A DNA stretch of 56,514 nucleotides, from assembly GCA_024637135.1 (NCBI GenBank), contig JAGXFT010000011.1:1-56514 (forward strand). The letters run 5' to 3'. This DNA is from Nitriliruptorales bacterium. Its GTDB lineage: Bacteria > Actinomycetota > Nitriliruptoria > Nitriliruptorales > Nitriliruptoraceae. The notes under the pieces were generated by a model. That model had not been told where the DNA came from. It did not search any database and saw only the letters and a program-made list of their open reading frames with translations. Below are positions 41,442-50,533 of the stretch, piece after piece (the first letter of the stretch is position 1; every line of letters starts with the position of its first letter). A program made the position numbers and the translations under genes.

Positions 41442-44400
41442 CGGCGCCACCGTCGTCGGAGGCCGGACGCGGCCACGACCACCAGGACGAGGACCGCGAC
41501 GGCAGACAGGCGAAAGCCGACGTCCACGGCGCGCTGGGGTCCGTAGGTCAGCACCACCTCGTGCCGCCCGGCCGGCAACGGCCACCCGACCGCGTAGCCG
41601 GCCGCCTGTCGCGGCGCTCCCAGGTCCACCCCGTCGACGGTCGCGCGCCAGCGGGGATCCCACGCGATGCCGGTGGACAGCATGCCCGGCGCGGACGACT
41701 CGACCTCCAGGATCCGTTCTGGGTCCTCGGGCCCCGATCTCGGCGCCACCGTGACCCGGCCGATCGTCGCGGCCTGGTCACCGTCTGGACCGTCGCTGGC
41801 GAACGCCAACCGGTCGATCGTCCAGCCGAACCCGGCGTCGTAGACGTGGGGACCTGCGGCCAGCGTCAACGGGCTGCAGCCGTCGACTTCGCGGGGGCTG
41901 CCGTCGAGCGTGGCGCCCAGGGCCAGGTCCACCGCCACGGCGATCGGCTGGTCGTCGACGACGCCCACCGGCGCACACCCGGTCAGCCGGGTCGCCAGGT
42001 CCAACGACGTCGAACGGATCCCGGGCACCTCCAGCTCGGTGATGGGTGCCACCTGTCCGACCAGGCCCGGCGCCGCGAGGTCGAGGGTGATCGTGCGGGC
42101 GACGACCGGCTCGGGAAGGTCGATCGTGGTCGCCGGGCCCACCAGTGGGGCTTCCACCTCGACGTCGTCCACCTGCAGGCGGGCGAGCACCTCGGTGGCG
42201 TCATCGGGCCGTCGCACGACCAGTCGTGCCAGCCGGGTCGGGCGCTCGAGCGTGATCGCGAGCCGACCGCCGGCCCCGGCCGGGCGCCAGGCCGTGTCGT
42301 GGTCGCCGTCGAAGGCCTGGCTGGCCCGGCCGAGCGCCCCCAGTTCGGTCGGGTCGAGCGTGGCCAGGTCGGCCCCCCGGACGTCGGCGGCCGCGGCGAC
42401 CAGGGCGTCGGGTGGCCCGGCCGGACGAACCGTCGCGGTCACGTCGACGTCGTGGGCCCCGGGCAGCATGAAGGCGCGCAGCAGCCCCCGTTCCTCGTCG
42501 TCGAAGGGATCGGTCGGATCCCCCTGCTGGCGGGTCAGCAGCACCGTGGTCGGGGCCGCAGACAGCGCAGCGGCGCGGTCGCCGGTCAACCCGTCCGCGA
42601 CGGGATCCGGCAACCGCATCCCCCAGCGCAGGAAGCGACCGCCGACGCTGATGTCGACGATGCCCACCGGACTGTCACCGGAGCGCGTGGCCTCGGCGAT
42701 CCGGACCTCGATCCACGGCGACCGGCCCGGCAGGTCAAGCTCGACCACGCCGTCGTCGGGAACGTCGACGATCGTGGGGTCGGCGCCGGCCACCTCCACC
42801 AGCAACGTGCCGGGACGGCGGGACCCGGACGTGTCGACGACGATCGAGACGTCGTCGAGGGCCACGGGGTCGCCATAGTCCAACCGGATCCACGAGTCGG
42901 CCTCGGTGTCGAACGCCCCGGTGAGCCAGGCCGTCCCCGGGTCACCGTCGGAGGCGAAGGTCGCAGGCGTCGTGGCGTCGATCCGGAACAACTGCGGGTC
43001 GTCGTCGCTGGACGTCACGGCAACGCCACCCTGGATGAACGCCGTCGTCTGGGTGGCCGGGTCGAGGTCCCGCATCCGGGTGGTGGCGGGGTCCACCTCG
43101 GTGTCGGGCGGCAACACGATCGAGTGGCTGCGCCCGACACCGCGGACGTCCCACCGACGACGCTGGTTGGTGTCGGTCAGGACCAGCCGCGCCCCGTCGT
43201 CGAGCAGCCCGCCCAGGTCGCTCGGCCCCAGTTCGTCGAGCCAGGCGAGCGTGCGACCAGCCGGGTCGAGGCCGGCGTCGGCCATGGGCGCGATCGCGAA
43301 CGCGTCCCCGGTGGCCACCAGGGCATCCCGCAGCGGCGTCACGCGCGCGGGCTGGTTGCCGGGGACGCGGACGTCCACCAGCGCCGGTTGGCGAGCGACT
43401 TCGGTGCCGAAGGCGTCCCGCTGCACCGTGGCCGGTCCCCACGTGCCGGCCACGGTCGCCCCGCCGACGGCTCGGTATGCGGCCAGCAGTTCGTCCGCCG
43501 GGCGCGCACCGTCGACCACGTTGCGGCTGTCGGCCCGGACCAGCACGTCATCGACGCCCAACAACGCCAGGTGGGCCGCGGTCGCCGCCGGTGACAACGC
43601 CCCGTCGTTCATCCCGACGTCGACGGCCGTCAGTTCGTTGTGGGCGGGGCGGCTGCCGGCCGGCACGGTCGGGCGCCAGGCCACCTCGCGACGGTCGAAC
43701 AGGGCGGTGTCGAGGTCGTCGACCCCGGTGTAGCCCCACTCGTAGCGGGCGAGGAAGGCACCCGGGGCGAACAGGAGCCGGCCGGGGTCGGCCGTGTCCA
43801 GTTCGGCAGCGGCGGCCTCCCAGTGGTCGGGGACGTCCAGCGTCACGGGTTGGGCATCACCGACCCACCACGGCCACGCCGCGAGCGCGACCAGGCCCAC
43901 GACCACCGGCGCGAGCGACCGTCCCCGCACGCGACCCGCCACGGCCGCCCCCACAAGCAGGGCCACCGCCAGCGCCAGCAGGCTGCCGGCCTTGTTCGTG
44001 GTCCGGAAGCCGATCGCACCGGGGACCGTGTCGAACGCCCACGCCAGGACCCGCCCCAGTGGCGATCGAGTCGGGCCGGCGTACAGCCCCACCATCAGCG
44101 GCAGCGCCCCGGCCAACAACACGACCGCGAACACCCGGACCCGGCGGCGGGCGAGCACCAGCCCGGCTGCGGCCACCACCGGCAGTGCCAGCGTGGCCGT
44201 CGCCGGCACCACGTCGGTGAGGTAGGTCACCTGCCCCGGCACCTCAGGACGACCCCCGATGACGAGGTAGAGCGTCCACAGCCCGAGGCCCCGCAGGGTC
44301 TCGATCGGAGACGAGGTCCCGGCCACGGCAGCGGGCGACTCGGTGGCAGCCGCGACGTCGGTGCCGGTGGTCCCCGCCGCCAACAGCGTCGGCACCAGCC

Positions 44401-45163
44401 AGTAGATGCTGACCGCGATGCAGAGCATCGCGACGAGCCCGCACCGGCGCAGCACCGTGGCCACCGGGACGTCATCGACCCGGACGACCACCACGGCCAC
44501 GGCCGGCAGTGCCAGGGCCAGCAGCAGGTTGACGACGCCGCCGTTGATGCCGCCCATGCCGGCGTACGCGACTGCCGTCGCCGCCGCCCACGGCCAGCCA
44601 CCCCGGCGCAGTGCCCGAATTGCCGCCAGGGCGAACCACGGCAACAGGGCATGGGGCAGGCGGATCGGCAGCGTCGCGCCGGCCACGATGGCGTACGGAT
44701 GGATCGCATAGGCCATCCCGACGACCACCGGGGTGAGGTGGTGGTCGCGGCCCAGGTCGCGCGCCAACAGCCCGGCCCCACCGGCACCGACCAGGGTCAG
44801 CACGATCGCGAGCACACGTTGACTCGCCCACGGGGGCAGACCGAGAGCCTGCAGGGCCCACACCACGGCCGTGATCGGCGCGATGCCGGGGTGGTAGTTC
44901 GGCGACCCCAGCGCGGGGACCGTCCGCCACGCCGACACCTCCCGGGCAAGCATGCGACCCGGGTTGAGGTACAGCTCGGGTTTCGTGTCGGGCAGGAGCA
45001 CGCCCCAGTCGGGCACCAGGAAGGCCAGCAGGACAGCCAGCACGAACAGGCCGGCCACGACCAGCACGGTGCGTCGTGGTGGGTCGCCGCGAGTGACCGT
45101 GGATCCGGGCGGGACCGACGCGACGTCCGCCGGGTGACCGCGCGCCGGTGTGGCGTCAGCCAT
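41438..45163 (-). CDS. Very large AftD-like arabinofuranosyltransferase with extracytoplasmic carbohydrate-binding regions
   Basis: The 1241-residue protein resembles mycobacterial AftD, which adds alpha-1,3-linked arabinofuranose to arabinan from decaprenylphosphoryl-arabinose. Residues 30-430 hold about eleven membrane helices and the GT-C acidic motif LLPDTKPELYLNPGRMLARE after the first helix. A long exported part follows. It has two discoidin (F5/8 type C)-like stretches (FASDGDPGTAWLTGAFD and AFDGDHDTAWRPAGAGGRLA), and the C-terminal GPHVYDAGFGWTIDRL region precedes a final membrane helix. The ATG at 45163 is used; no strong ribosome site is seen. It leads a unit with the acyltransferase and the GT-C gene. 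Confidence 0.88.
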   Translation of the reverse strand: MADATPARGHPADVASVPPGSTVTRGDPPRRTVLVVAGLFVLAVLLAFLVPDWGVLLPDTKPELYLNPGRMLAREVSAWRTVPALGSPNYHPGIAPITAVVWALQALGLPPWASQRVLAIVLTLVGAGGAGLLARDLGRDHHLTPVVVGMAYAIHPYAIVAGATLPIRLPHALLPWFALAAIRALRRGGWPWAAATAVAYAGMGGINGGVVNLLLALALPAVAVVVVRVDDVPVATVLRRCGLVAMLCIAVSIYWLVPTLLAAGTTGTDVAAATESPAAVAGTSSPIETLRGLGLWTLYLVIGGRPEVPGQVTYLTDVVPATATLALPVVAAAGLVLARRRVRVFAVVLLAGALPLMVGLYAGPTRSPLGRVLAWAFDTVPGAIGFRTTNKAGSLLALAVALLVGAAVAGRVRGRSLAPVVVGLVALAAWPWWVGDAQPVTLDVPDHWEAAAAELDTADPGRLLFAPGAFLARYEWGYTGVDDLDTALFDRREVAWRPTVPAGSRPAHNELTAVDVGMNDGALSPAATAAHLALLGVDDVLVRADSRNVVDGARPADELLAAYRAVGGATVAGTWGPATVQRDAFGTEVARQPALVDVRVPGNQPARVTPLRDALVATGDAFAIAPMADAGLDPAGRTLAWLDELGPSDLGGLLDDGARLVLTDTNQRRRWDVRGVGRSHSIVLPPDTEVDPATTRMRDLDPATQTTAFIQGGVAVTSSDDDPQLFRIDATTPATFASDGDPGTAWLTGAFDTEADSWIRLDYGDPVALDDVSIVVDTSGSRRPGTLLVEVAGADPTIVDVPDDGVVELDLPGRSPWIEVRIAEATRSGDSPVGIVDISVGGRFLRWGMRLPDPVADGLTGDRAAALSAAPTTVLLTRQQGDPTDPFDDEERGLLRAFMLPGAHDVDVTATVRPAGPPDALVAAAADVRGADLATLDPTELGALGRASQAFDGDHDTAWRPAGAGGRLAITLERPTRLARLVVRRPDDATEVLARLQVDDVEVEAPLVGPATTIDLPEPVVARTITLDLAAPGLVGQVAPITELEVPGIRSTSLDLATRLTGCAPVGVVDDQPIAVAVDLALGATLDGSPREVDGCSPLTLAAGPHVYDAGFGWTIDRLAFASDGPDGDQAATIGRVTVAPRSGPEDPERILEVESSAPGMLSTGIAWDPRWRATVDGVDLGAPRQAAGYAVGWPLPAGRHEVVLTYGPQRAVDVGFRLSAVAVLVLVVVAASGLRRRWRR

Positions 45164-45254
45164 GGACCGACGCCGACGACAACGGGATCTCGTCGGCGGG
45201 CCGCCCCCCGCGCTCGCCGGGGGCTAGCGTCCGGCCCGACGCGGAGGCAGGCGG

Positions 45255-45998
45255 ATGGACGAGTCGGGCGACGACCCCTGGGAGGAGATCGCGGGCCAGG
45301 ATCCCGACTGGGTCGTCCTGTCCCTGCCTCGTGGCAAGCACGGGGCCTGGGACGAGGCAACGCTCGCCGCGACCGGTGAGCGGGCCGCCGCGGACCTGCT
45401 CGCGGTCGCACGGTCGGCCGTTGGTGATCTCGGAACGCGGCTCGCGGTCGACGTCGGCTGTGGCGTGGGACGCCTGACCGGTGCGCTGGCCCGCGACTTC
45501 GACCGCGTGGTCGGCATCGACGTCACCCCCACGATGCTGGCAGAGGCGCGTCGCCGGGTGACCGTCGCCCAGGTGTCGTTCGTCCGGGCGGACATCGCGG
45601 TGACGGCGCCCGCCACCGCGATGGGTGCCGACGTCGTGGTCTCCGAGCGCGTGCTGCAGCACCTCGGGGATGACGCGGTCGGTCCGCACCTGCGGGCCTT
45701 GGTGGGGTTGCTCGCACCTGGTGGCGTCGCCATCCTGCAGGTTCCGGTGGCGCTGCCGCGACGAGTCGGCATGCAGCCCCGTCGACGGGCGTGGCAGGTC
45801 CTGCGTCGCCTCGGAATGTCGCCACGGACGCTCTACTGGCGACTCGGACTGCACCCGATGTCGATGCGGGTGGTGTCCCCGGAGCGCATCGCCGCGTCGG
45901 TGGGGGACGGGGCCGACCTGCTGGCGGTCGACCGACGCCACGAGCCCGCGTTCGGCGTCACGGAGGCGATCGTGGTCCTGCAGCGGCGCGACGACTGA
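45255..45998 (+). CDS. Class I SAM-dependent methyltransferase, substrate unknown
   Basis: The 247-residue protein has motif I LAVDVGCGVGRLTGALA, VVGIDVTPTMLAEA, ADVVVSERVLQHLGDD and LLAPGGVAILQVP. The C-terminal region (RTLYWRLGLHPMSMRVVSPE) is of the glycan/lipid methyltransferase kind. The ATG at 45255 has GGAGG at 45242-45246. It is divergent from the AftD-like gene and convergent with the flippase, so it belongs physically to the arabinan island. Confidence 0.85.
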   Translation: MDESGDDPWEEIAGQDPDWVVLSLPRGKHGAWDEATLAATGERAAADLLAVARSAVGDLGTRLAVDVGCGVGRLTGALARDFDRVVGIDVTPTMLAEARRRVTVAQVSFVRADIAVTAPATAMGADVVVSERVLQHLGDDAVGPHLRALVGLLAPGGVAILQVPVALPRRVGMQPRRRAWQVLRRLGMSPRTLYWRLGLHPMSMRVVSPERIAASVGDGADLLAVDRRHEPAFGVTEAIVVLQRRDD

Positions 45999-46013
45999 GC
46001 GAGCCGACCGGCA

Positions 46014-46043
46014 GGGCGCTCGTCGTGGTCGACCGAGCGTGCC
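46014..46043. terminator. Imperfect hairpin between convergent methyltransferase and flippase genes
   Basis: CGCTCG (46017-46022) pairs with CGAGCG (46034-46039), extended by GGG/CCC across a two-base bulge. It lies in the 56-nt gap between two convergent stops. Confidence 0.35.
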
Positions 46044-46054
46044 CGGTCCCGTCG

Positions 46055-47284
46055 TCATCGCGACATCGCCGACGTCTCGGCCGGGACGGGTGCGGGAGTG
46101 GCGTGGCTGAGCCGCCGCAGGAACCCGACGACGACGAAGCCGCTGACGATGCCGGCGACGGTGGTCACGATGGCGGTCGGGGTGGTCGGGCGGACGCCCA
46201 GCAGGACCACCACGATCGATCCGACCGCGGCCAGCAGCAGCCACAGTGCCTCGCGTCGTCCGCTGGCGAGGTCCGACAGGGCCAGGACCTGCATGCCGAC
46301 CGCCGCCGTGCCCAGCCAGGCGAACCGCCAGAGGTCGACGCCGATCGGCTCGTACTGGGCCCCGAAGACGAGCGAGACCAGCATGGGGCCGGCGACGGCC
46401 GCGATCGCGGACCCGACGACACCGGCGCCGGTCAGCCCCAGGATCGCCCCGCCGACCACGCGTCGGCGCGGGTCCCGGACCAGGCGGGGGAACAGCAGCA
46501 GCACGACGAACTGCGGGGCCCAGAACACGATCCGCATTCCCGACGCACCGACCGCATACAGCCCCGCGTCGAGGTCGTCCAGGAGGATCCTGGCCAGCAC
46601 CGCGTCGACGTGGATGAGCACCAACAGCATGCCCATCATGGCGACGGCGCTGACCACGGCCCGGGACAGTCGGCGTCGTGGCTCCTGACCGATCCCGTCC
46701 AACCCGCCCGACAACCACTGCGACGTCACCAACTGCACGCAGTAGCCCAGTGCGATGGCCACTGCGGCGCCCCAGACCGCCCGGGTGGTGAGCATGGCCC
46801 CGACACCGGTCAGGAACTTGACCGCGGCACCAGCCAGCAGCACGCTGCCCAGCGCGGCGAACCGCGAGGCACCCTGCAGCAGTCCCTCGTTCGCGGCCGT
46901 CAGCGGCAGCAGGCCCGCCGCGGCCCCGATCGCCAGCACCGCCGCTGGGTTGCGGGTGCCCAGTGCCGGACCCAGCACCGTCATGAGGACGACGACGACA
47001 CCGGCGATGGACAGCGCCAGGCGGCGCGCCAGCGGGGCGTCGATGGTCACCGCTCGTCCGAGGGTCCCCGCCGCGGTGAGCGCCTGGATGGCCATGCCCG
47101 GCGCCATCCCGATGAGCACGATGCCGAGCAGGGCCGTCAGCGTGCCGAAGTCCCCGGGAGCCAGCAGGCGGCTGCCCGCGATCGTGAACCCGAAGTTGGC
47201 CGCGTGCGTCGCGAAGGTCAACCCTGCCAGGGCCACTGCGCCGGACCACCAGGAACCGGGGGCCGCGGGGAGTGGTTGGGACAC
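46055..47284 (-). CDS. Polysaccharide/lipid-linked oligosaccharide flippase (MOP/Wzx-like)
   Basis: The 409-residue protein has about twelve hydrophobic helices and the pattern of MOP-superfamily exporters (FATHAANFGFTIAGSRLLAPGDFGTLTALLGI at the start, given here only in part; later LVFGAQYEPIGVDLWRFAWL). Such proteins move undecaprenyl- or decaprenyl-linked sugars across the membrane. The GTG at 47284 has AAGG upstream and places the first helix at residue 12. A long in-frame upstream extension is low-complexity and unlikely to be coding. In this context it could export the polymer or its repeat unit. Confidence 0.85.
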   Translation of the reverse strand: MSQPLPAAPGSWWSGAVALAGLTFATHAANFGFTIAGSRLLAPGDFGTLTALLGIVLIGMAPGMAIQALTAAGTLGRAVTIDAPLARRLALSIAGVVVVLMTVLGPALGTRNPAAVLAIGAAAGLLPLTAANEGLLQGASRFAALGSVLLAGAAVKFLTGVGAMLTTRAVWGAAVAIALGYCVQLVTSQWLSGGLDGIGQEPRRRLSRAVVSAVAMMGMLLVLIHVDAVLARILLDDLDAGLYAVGASGMRIVFWAPQFVVLLLFPRLVRDPRRRVVGGAILGLTGAGVVGSAIAAVAGPMLVSLVFGAQYEPIGVDLWRFAWLGTAAVGMQVLALSDLASGRREALWLLLAAVGSIVVVLLGVRPTTPTAIVTTVAGIVSGFVVVGFLRRLSHATPAPVPAETSAMSR

Positions 47285-47628
47285 GATGCGGGCCTTGGTG
47301 GGCAGTGGCGGGTGCTGGATGCGGCGGGATCGGCGGGTCGCGACACCACCGCTTCGGTGGGACCGGGGCGGGCCGTCGGCCGTGTCGCCATCGCGCCCGG
47401 TGCGACCGGCGATCGTAGCCGCCACCGGTCTGGCGGGACCTCCTCCCGATCGGGGGTCCGGAGCGGCCCCCACGCCCCGAACGGATCTCGGCCGGTGGTG
47501 GCCTTCCGCCCGGGCTGTCGCGTCGACCCGACCGTCGTGGATCGTGCCCAACAGCACTGATCCGGTCTATGCTCGGCAGGATGCCGGAACGAGTCGCCGA
47601 CCGGATTCGGCGCCCCGGAGGACGCGCA
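47285..47628. other. 344-nt divergent intergenic region between flippase and DUF3068 genes
   Basis: No convincing gene is seen. The right end holds TATGCT (47568-47573), placed 7 nt before an in-frame ATG at 47581, and GGAGGA (47617-47622) before the preferred ATG at 47629. The middle is GC-rich with no obvious repeats. Confidence 0.5.
47568..47573 (+). promoter_or_regulatory. Leaderless-type -10 box before the DUF3068 gene (TATGCT)
   Basis: TATGCT ends 7 nt before an ATG at 47581 that is in frame with the DUF3068 gene. Either a leaderless form starts there or this promoter gives a 48-nt leader to the ATG at 47629. Confidence 0.4.
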
Positions 47629-48567
47629 ATGACATCCACTCGCAGTTCGCTCCCGCCCATCCTGGCGTTCCTCGCTGCCCTGCTCCTCACGCTCGGCCTC
47701 CTGTCGTGGCTGTGGATCGGACCGACGGTGCGTCGGGCACCGATCGACCAGCAGTCGACCACCGTCTCGCTGGGCACCGGCACCTACTACGACCTCGACG
47801 CCGGCGAGTCCGTCGAGTCCGACCAGATCCTGTCGGTTCTCAACACCCAGTCCGACCAGTCGGTCTACGAGGGCAACGGTGCCGTCGGTGACGACATCGG
47901 GGTGTACGACCAGGACGGGGGGCTGTTCGACGCCGCCCGGGAGCCGGTCATCGACGCGTCGAACCCGGGCTTCGAGATCACCCTGTCGGCAGCGTCCCGG
48001 ATCGCGCTCGACCGGGTGAGCGCGGAACCGACCGACTGCTGCAACGCCGACGGCGACATCCGCGGCCTCACGATCAAGTGGCCGTTCGGTGTCGAGCAGC
48101 GTGACTACGAGTTGTGGGACGGGATCGCGGGCGTGCCGGTGACCATGGCGTTCGTGGGCGAGGAGGAGGTCGACGGGCTGCCCGTCTATCGCTTCGAGGG
48201 CGAGGTGCCCGAGACGGACGTGGGTCCGGTCGCCGAGGGGTCGGAGTGGCCCCACCGGTTCTACGAGACCACCAAGGCCTACCTCGTCGAGCCCATGACC
48301 GGCCGGATCATCGACTCGACGAACGATGTCCACCAGTGGATCGTGGGTGAGGACGGGGAGGTGCTGTTCGACGCCGCCGACGTCCAGGTGGCGGTGTCGG
48401 ACGCCACGATCACGGACAACGTGGCGATCGGCAACGACCAGTCCTCCCAGTTGCGCCTGTTGGACATGGTGACCTGGGTCGCCCCGCTGCTGGGCCTGGC
48501 CCTGCTGGTGGCGGCCGTCTTCCTGTACCGGCCGGCGCGGCGGGACGACGACGTGCAGGACGTGTGA
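47629..48567 (+). CDS. DUF3068 (PorA-family) envelope protein
   Basis: The 312-residue protein has an N-terminal signal-anchor (ILAFLAALLLTLGLLSWLWIG), a large exported domain and a C-terminal helix (TWVAPLLGLALLVAAVFLY) followed by a short charged tail. DUF3068 features include TGTYYDLDAGE, the CCNADGDIRG segment, IKWPFGVEQRDYELWD and a TGRIIDSTNDVHQW block. The family is annotated as PorA-like and occurs in actinobacteria with complex envelopes; the function is not settled. The ATG at 47629 has GGAGGA six nt upstream. The alternative leaderless ATG at 47581 adds 16 residues. Confidence 0.85.
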   Translation: MTSTRSSLPPILAFLAALLLTLGLLSWLWIGPTVRRAPIDQQSTTVSLGTGTYYDLDAGESVESDQILSVLNTQSDQSVYEGNGAVGDDIGVYDQDGGLFDAAREPVIDASNPGFEITLSAASRIALDRVSAEPTDCCNADGDIRGLTIKWPFGVEQRDYELWDGIAGVPVTMAFVGEEEVDGLPVYRFEGEVPETDVGPVAEGSEWPHRFYETTKAYLVEPMTGRIIDSTNDVHQWIVGEDGEVLFDAADVQVAVSDATITDNVAIGNDQSSQLRLLDMVTWVAPLLGLALLVAAVFLYRPARRDDDVQDV

Positions 48568-48596
48568 CTGCGGCTCACCTCGGTGGCCGCCCCCCT

Positions 48597-48647
48597 CCGG
48601 TCGTGGATGGCGGCCGGTCGTGATTGGCGCCCGGTCGTGAGCGGCGG
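48597..48647 (+). repeat. Three tandem 17-bp repeats just before a gene start
   Basis: CCGGTCGTGGATGGCGG, CCGGTCGTGATTGGCGC and CCGGTCGTGAGCGGCGG follow each other without gaps at 48597, 48614 and 48631. They end 6 nt before the ATG at 48654, and their last unit supplies part of the ribosome site GGGAG. A short echo, GAGCGGCGGGAG, continues into the coding region. Confidence 0.85.
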
Positions 48648-48653
48648 GAGATC

Positions 48654-50498
48654 ATGAGCGGCGGGAGGTCCACCGAGGGCGATCCCGCCGGGCGGCCGTG
48701 GCCCGACGGGCTCGTTGCGCGGGCCTGTCGGTGGGTCACGGCGCCCCACGCGGCCGGTACGGGTGCGGCGCTGACTGCCGGGCTGGTGCTGCTGCGACCC
48801 TGGTTCGGGGCCGGCGACCTGCTGGTGCGGGACCTGGTGGCCGTGCGTGACCCGGCGTGGTCGCTCGCCCTGCTCGACCCCACCGACGCGTTGCCGCGAG
48901 ACGTTCCCGGCGAGGTCTTGGCGGCCCTTGCCGGGCAGGTCGTCGGGGGTCCGGCGGTGGTGCTGGTCGCCCTGTTGGGATCGTTCGCGCTGCTCGGGGC
49001 CGGGGTGTCCCGACTGGTCGACGGCCGGCGCGCCGGCATGGTCGTGGCCGGCGCCGCGGCGGTGTGGAACCCGTGGGTGTGGGTGCGCCTGCAGCAGGGG
49101 CAGTGGTTGGTGGTCGTCGCGCTGGCGGCGGTTCCGTGGGTGGTGGTGGCCGTGGCCGACGACGACCGTGTGCTGGTGACGCGGACGATGACCGCCGCGG
49201 CCTTGGCCGGGTTCGTGGCGACGGTGGTGGTGTGGCCCACGCTCGTCGTGGTCGCGGTGGTCACGCGGCGGTGGGGTGTGCTGGTGCGCGGGCTGGTGGT
49301 CGGGGGGCTCGGGGCTCTGCCGTGGCTGGTCGTGTCCCGAGGGCTGGTGGTCGACGCCGACGGCTTCCGGGCCTTCGCGGCCAACGCCGACGTCCCGTTC
49401 GGCACGCTGGTCAGCCTCCTGTCCGGAGGGGGGTACTTCAACGCGGCGATCGCGTCCCCCTGGCGTGCCGGATGGCTGGTCGCGGCGATCGCGACCGCGT
49501 TGGCCGCAGCGGCGGCGGCGGCGCTGTGGGTGGGAACGCGACCCGGTCGTCGCGCCGCCGACACGCCAGCGGAGCCCCCGGTCCCCGACGGTGCCACCGA
49601 TGGCGCACCGACAGGGGCGACGGTCGAGCCGTCAGGCTCGGCCGCGGACGGACGGCGTCGGGCCGTGGCGGGGTTGGCGCTGGCCGGGCTGGTGGCGGTC
49701 GCCGTCGTGGCCGTGGTTGCCACCGGTCCCGGTGTCCGTGCCCTCGCCGCCCTCGCGCAAGTGGTGCCGCCGTTGGCGGTGATCCGGGACACCTCGCGAC
49801 TTGTCGCCCCCTGGGTGGTGGCGCTGCCGGTGGGGCTGGGCTGGGTGATTGCCCGCTGGCAGCGGGGAGGGGATGCCGGGCCGGTCGCGATCGCCCTCGC
49901 GCTGGTGGTGCTGGCGCTCCCCGACCCCGTGCTGGGCCCGTTCCTGCCGGCGCGCTCCGACCTGCCGGCGGCCTGGGTACAGGCGGGCGCGGTGTTGGAC
50001 GCCGACCCCGCCCCGGGGGACGTGCTGGTGGTCCCGCCTGACGGCCTCCAGTCGTTCTCCTTCACGTCCGGGCGTCCGGTGGCGGTCCCACTGCGTCGAC
50101 TGACGTCCCGACCGGTGCTGACGTCCAGTCGGCTCGTCGTGCGCGACGGGGGGCGTGACCTGGTGGTCGACGACCTGGTCGAGCCCGACTGGTCGAGCCT
50201 TGCCGACCTCGACGCGCCGGCCGAGGACTTCGCCGCGGCCGGCATCGGCTGGGTCGCCGTCATCGATCCGGCACTGTTGGACCGGGTTCCCGCCGCGTTC
50301 GACCTGGTCGTGGACGACTCGACGCTGCGACTCGCGCGCACCGCACCTGTCGCGGGCGTGACGACGTCACGACCTCGGACGGTGGTCCTGGTGCTGGACG
50401 CCGTGCTGCTCGCACTCGGCCTGTGGGCGGTCAGCCGCCGCGACGCCCGGACCCGTCGGACGTCGTCCCACGCCCTCTCGGGGCGAGCCGTGGGATAA
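48654..50498 (+). CDS. Multi-pass membrane protein, GT-C-like, function unknown
   Basis: The 614-residue protein has about twelve transmembrane helices. An acidic loop after the first helix (WFGAGDLLVRDLVAVRDP) is placed like the catalytic loop of GT-C glycosyltransferases and of the AftD-like protein in this island. Then come VWNPWVWVRLQQGQWLVV, a pattern of actinobacterial membrane proteins of this type, a low-complexity cytoplasmic loop near residue 305, and an exported C-terminal domain ending in one more helix. A glycosyltransferase role is inference. The ATG at 48654 is close to its GGAG; a TTG at 48624 could add ten residues. It lies 86 nt after the DUF3068 gene on the same strand. Confidence 0.7.
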   Translation: MSGGRSTEGDPAGRPWPDGLVARACRWVTAPHAAGTGAALTAGLVLLRPWFGAGDLLVRDLVAVRDPAWSLALLDPTDALPRDVPGEVLAALAGQVVGGPAVVLVALLGSFALLGAGVSRLVDGRRAGMVVAGAAAVWNPWVWVRLQQGQWLVVVALAAVPWVVVAVADDDRVLVTRTMTAAALAGFVATVVVWPTLVVVAVVTRRWGVLVRGLVVGGLGALPWLVVSRGLVVDADGFRAFAANADVPFGTLVSLLSGGGYFNAAIASPWRAGWLVAAIATALAAAAAAALWVGTRPGRRAADTPAEPPVPDGATDGAPTGATVEPSGSAADGRRRAVAGLALAGLVAVAVVAVVATGPGVRALAALAQVVPPLAVIRDTSRLVAPWVVALPVGLGWVIARWQRGGDAGPVAIALALVVLALPDPVLGPFLPARSDLPAAWVQAGAVLDADPAPGDVLVVPPDGLQSFSFTSGRPVAVPLRRLTSRPVLTSSRLVVRDGGRDLVVDDLVEPDWSSLADLDAPAEDFAAAGIGWVAVIDPALLDRVPAAFDLVVDDSTLRLARTAPVAGVTTSRPRTVVLVLDAVLLALGLWAVSRRDARTRRTSSHALSGRAVG

Positions 50499-50533
50499 CA
50501 TCGTCGCCTGATCGCGGACACCAAGGGGGCCCC

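Noticed and set aside
45156-47783. Long minus-strand extension upstream of the flippase start
   Set aside because: The upstream codons are low-complexity and cross the divergent intergenic region; the GTG at 47284 places the first helix correctly.
48597-48647. Possible CRISPR or replication-origin iterons
   Set aside because: Three contiguous 17-bp units without spacers, and no rep gene nearby; kept only as a tandem repeat.
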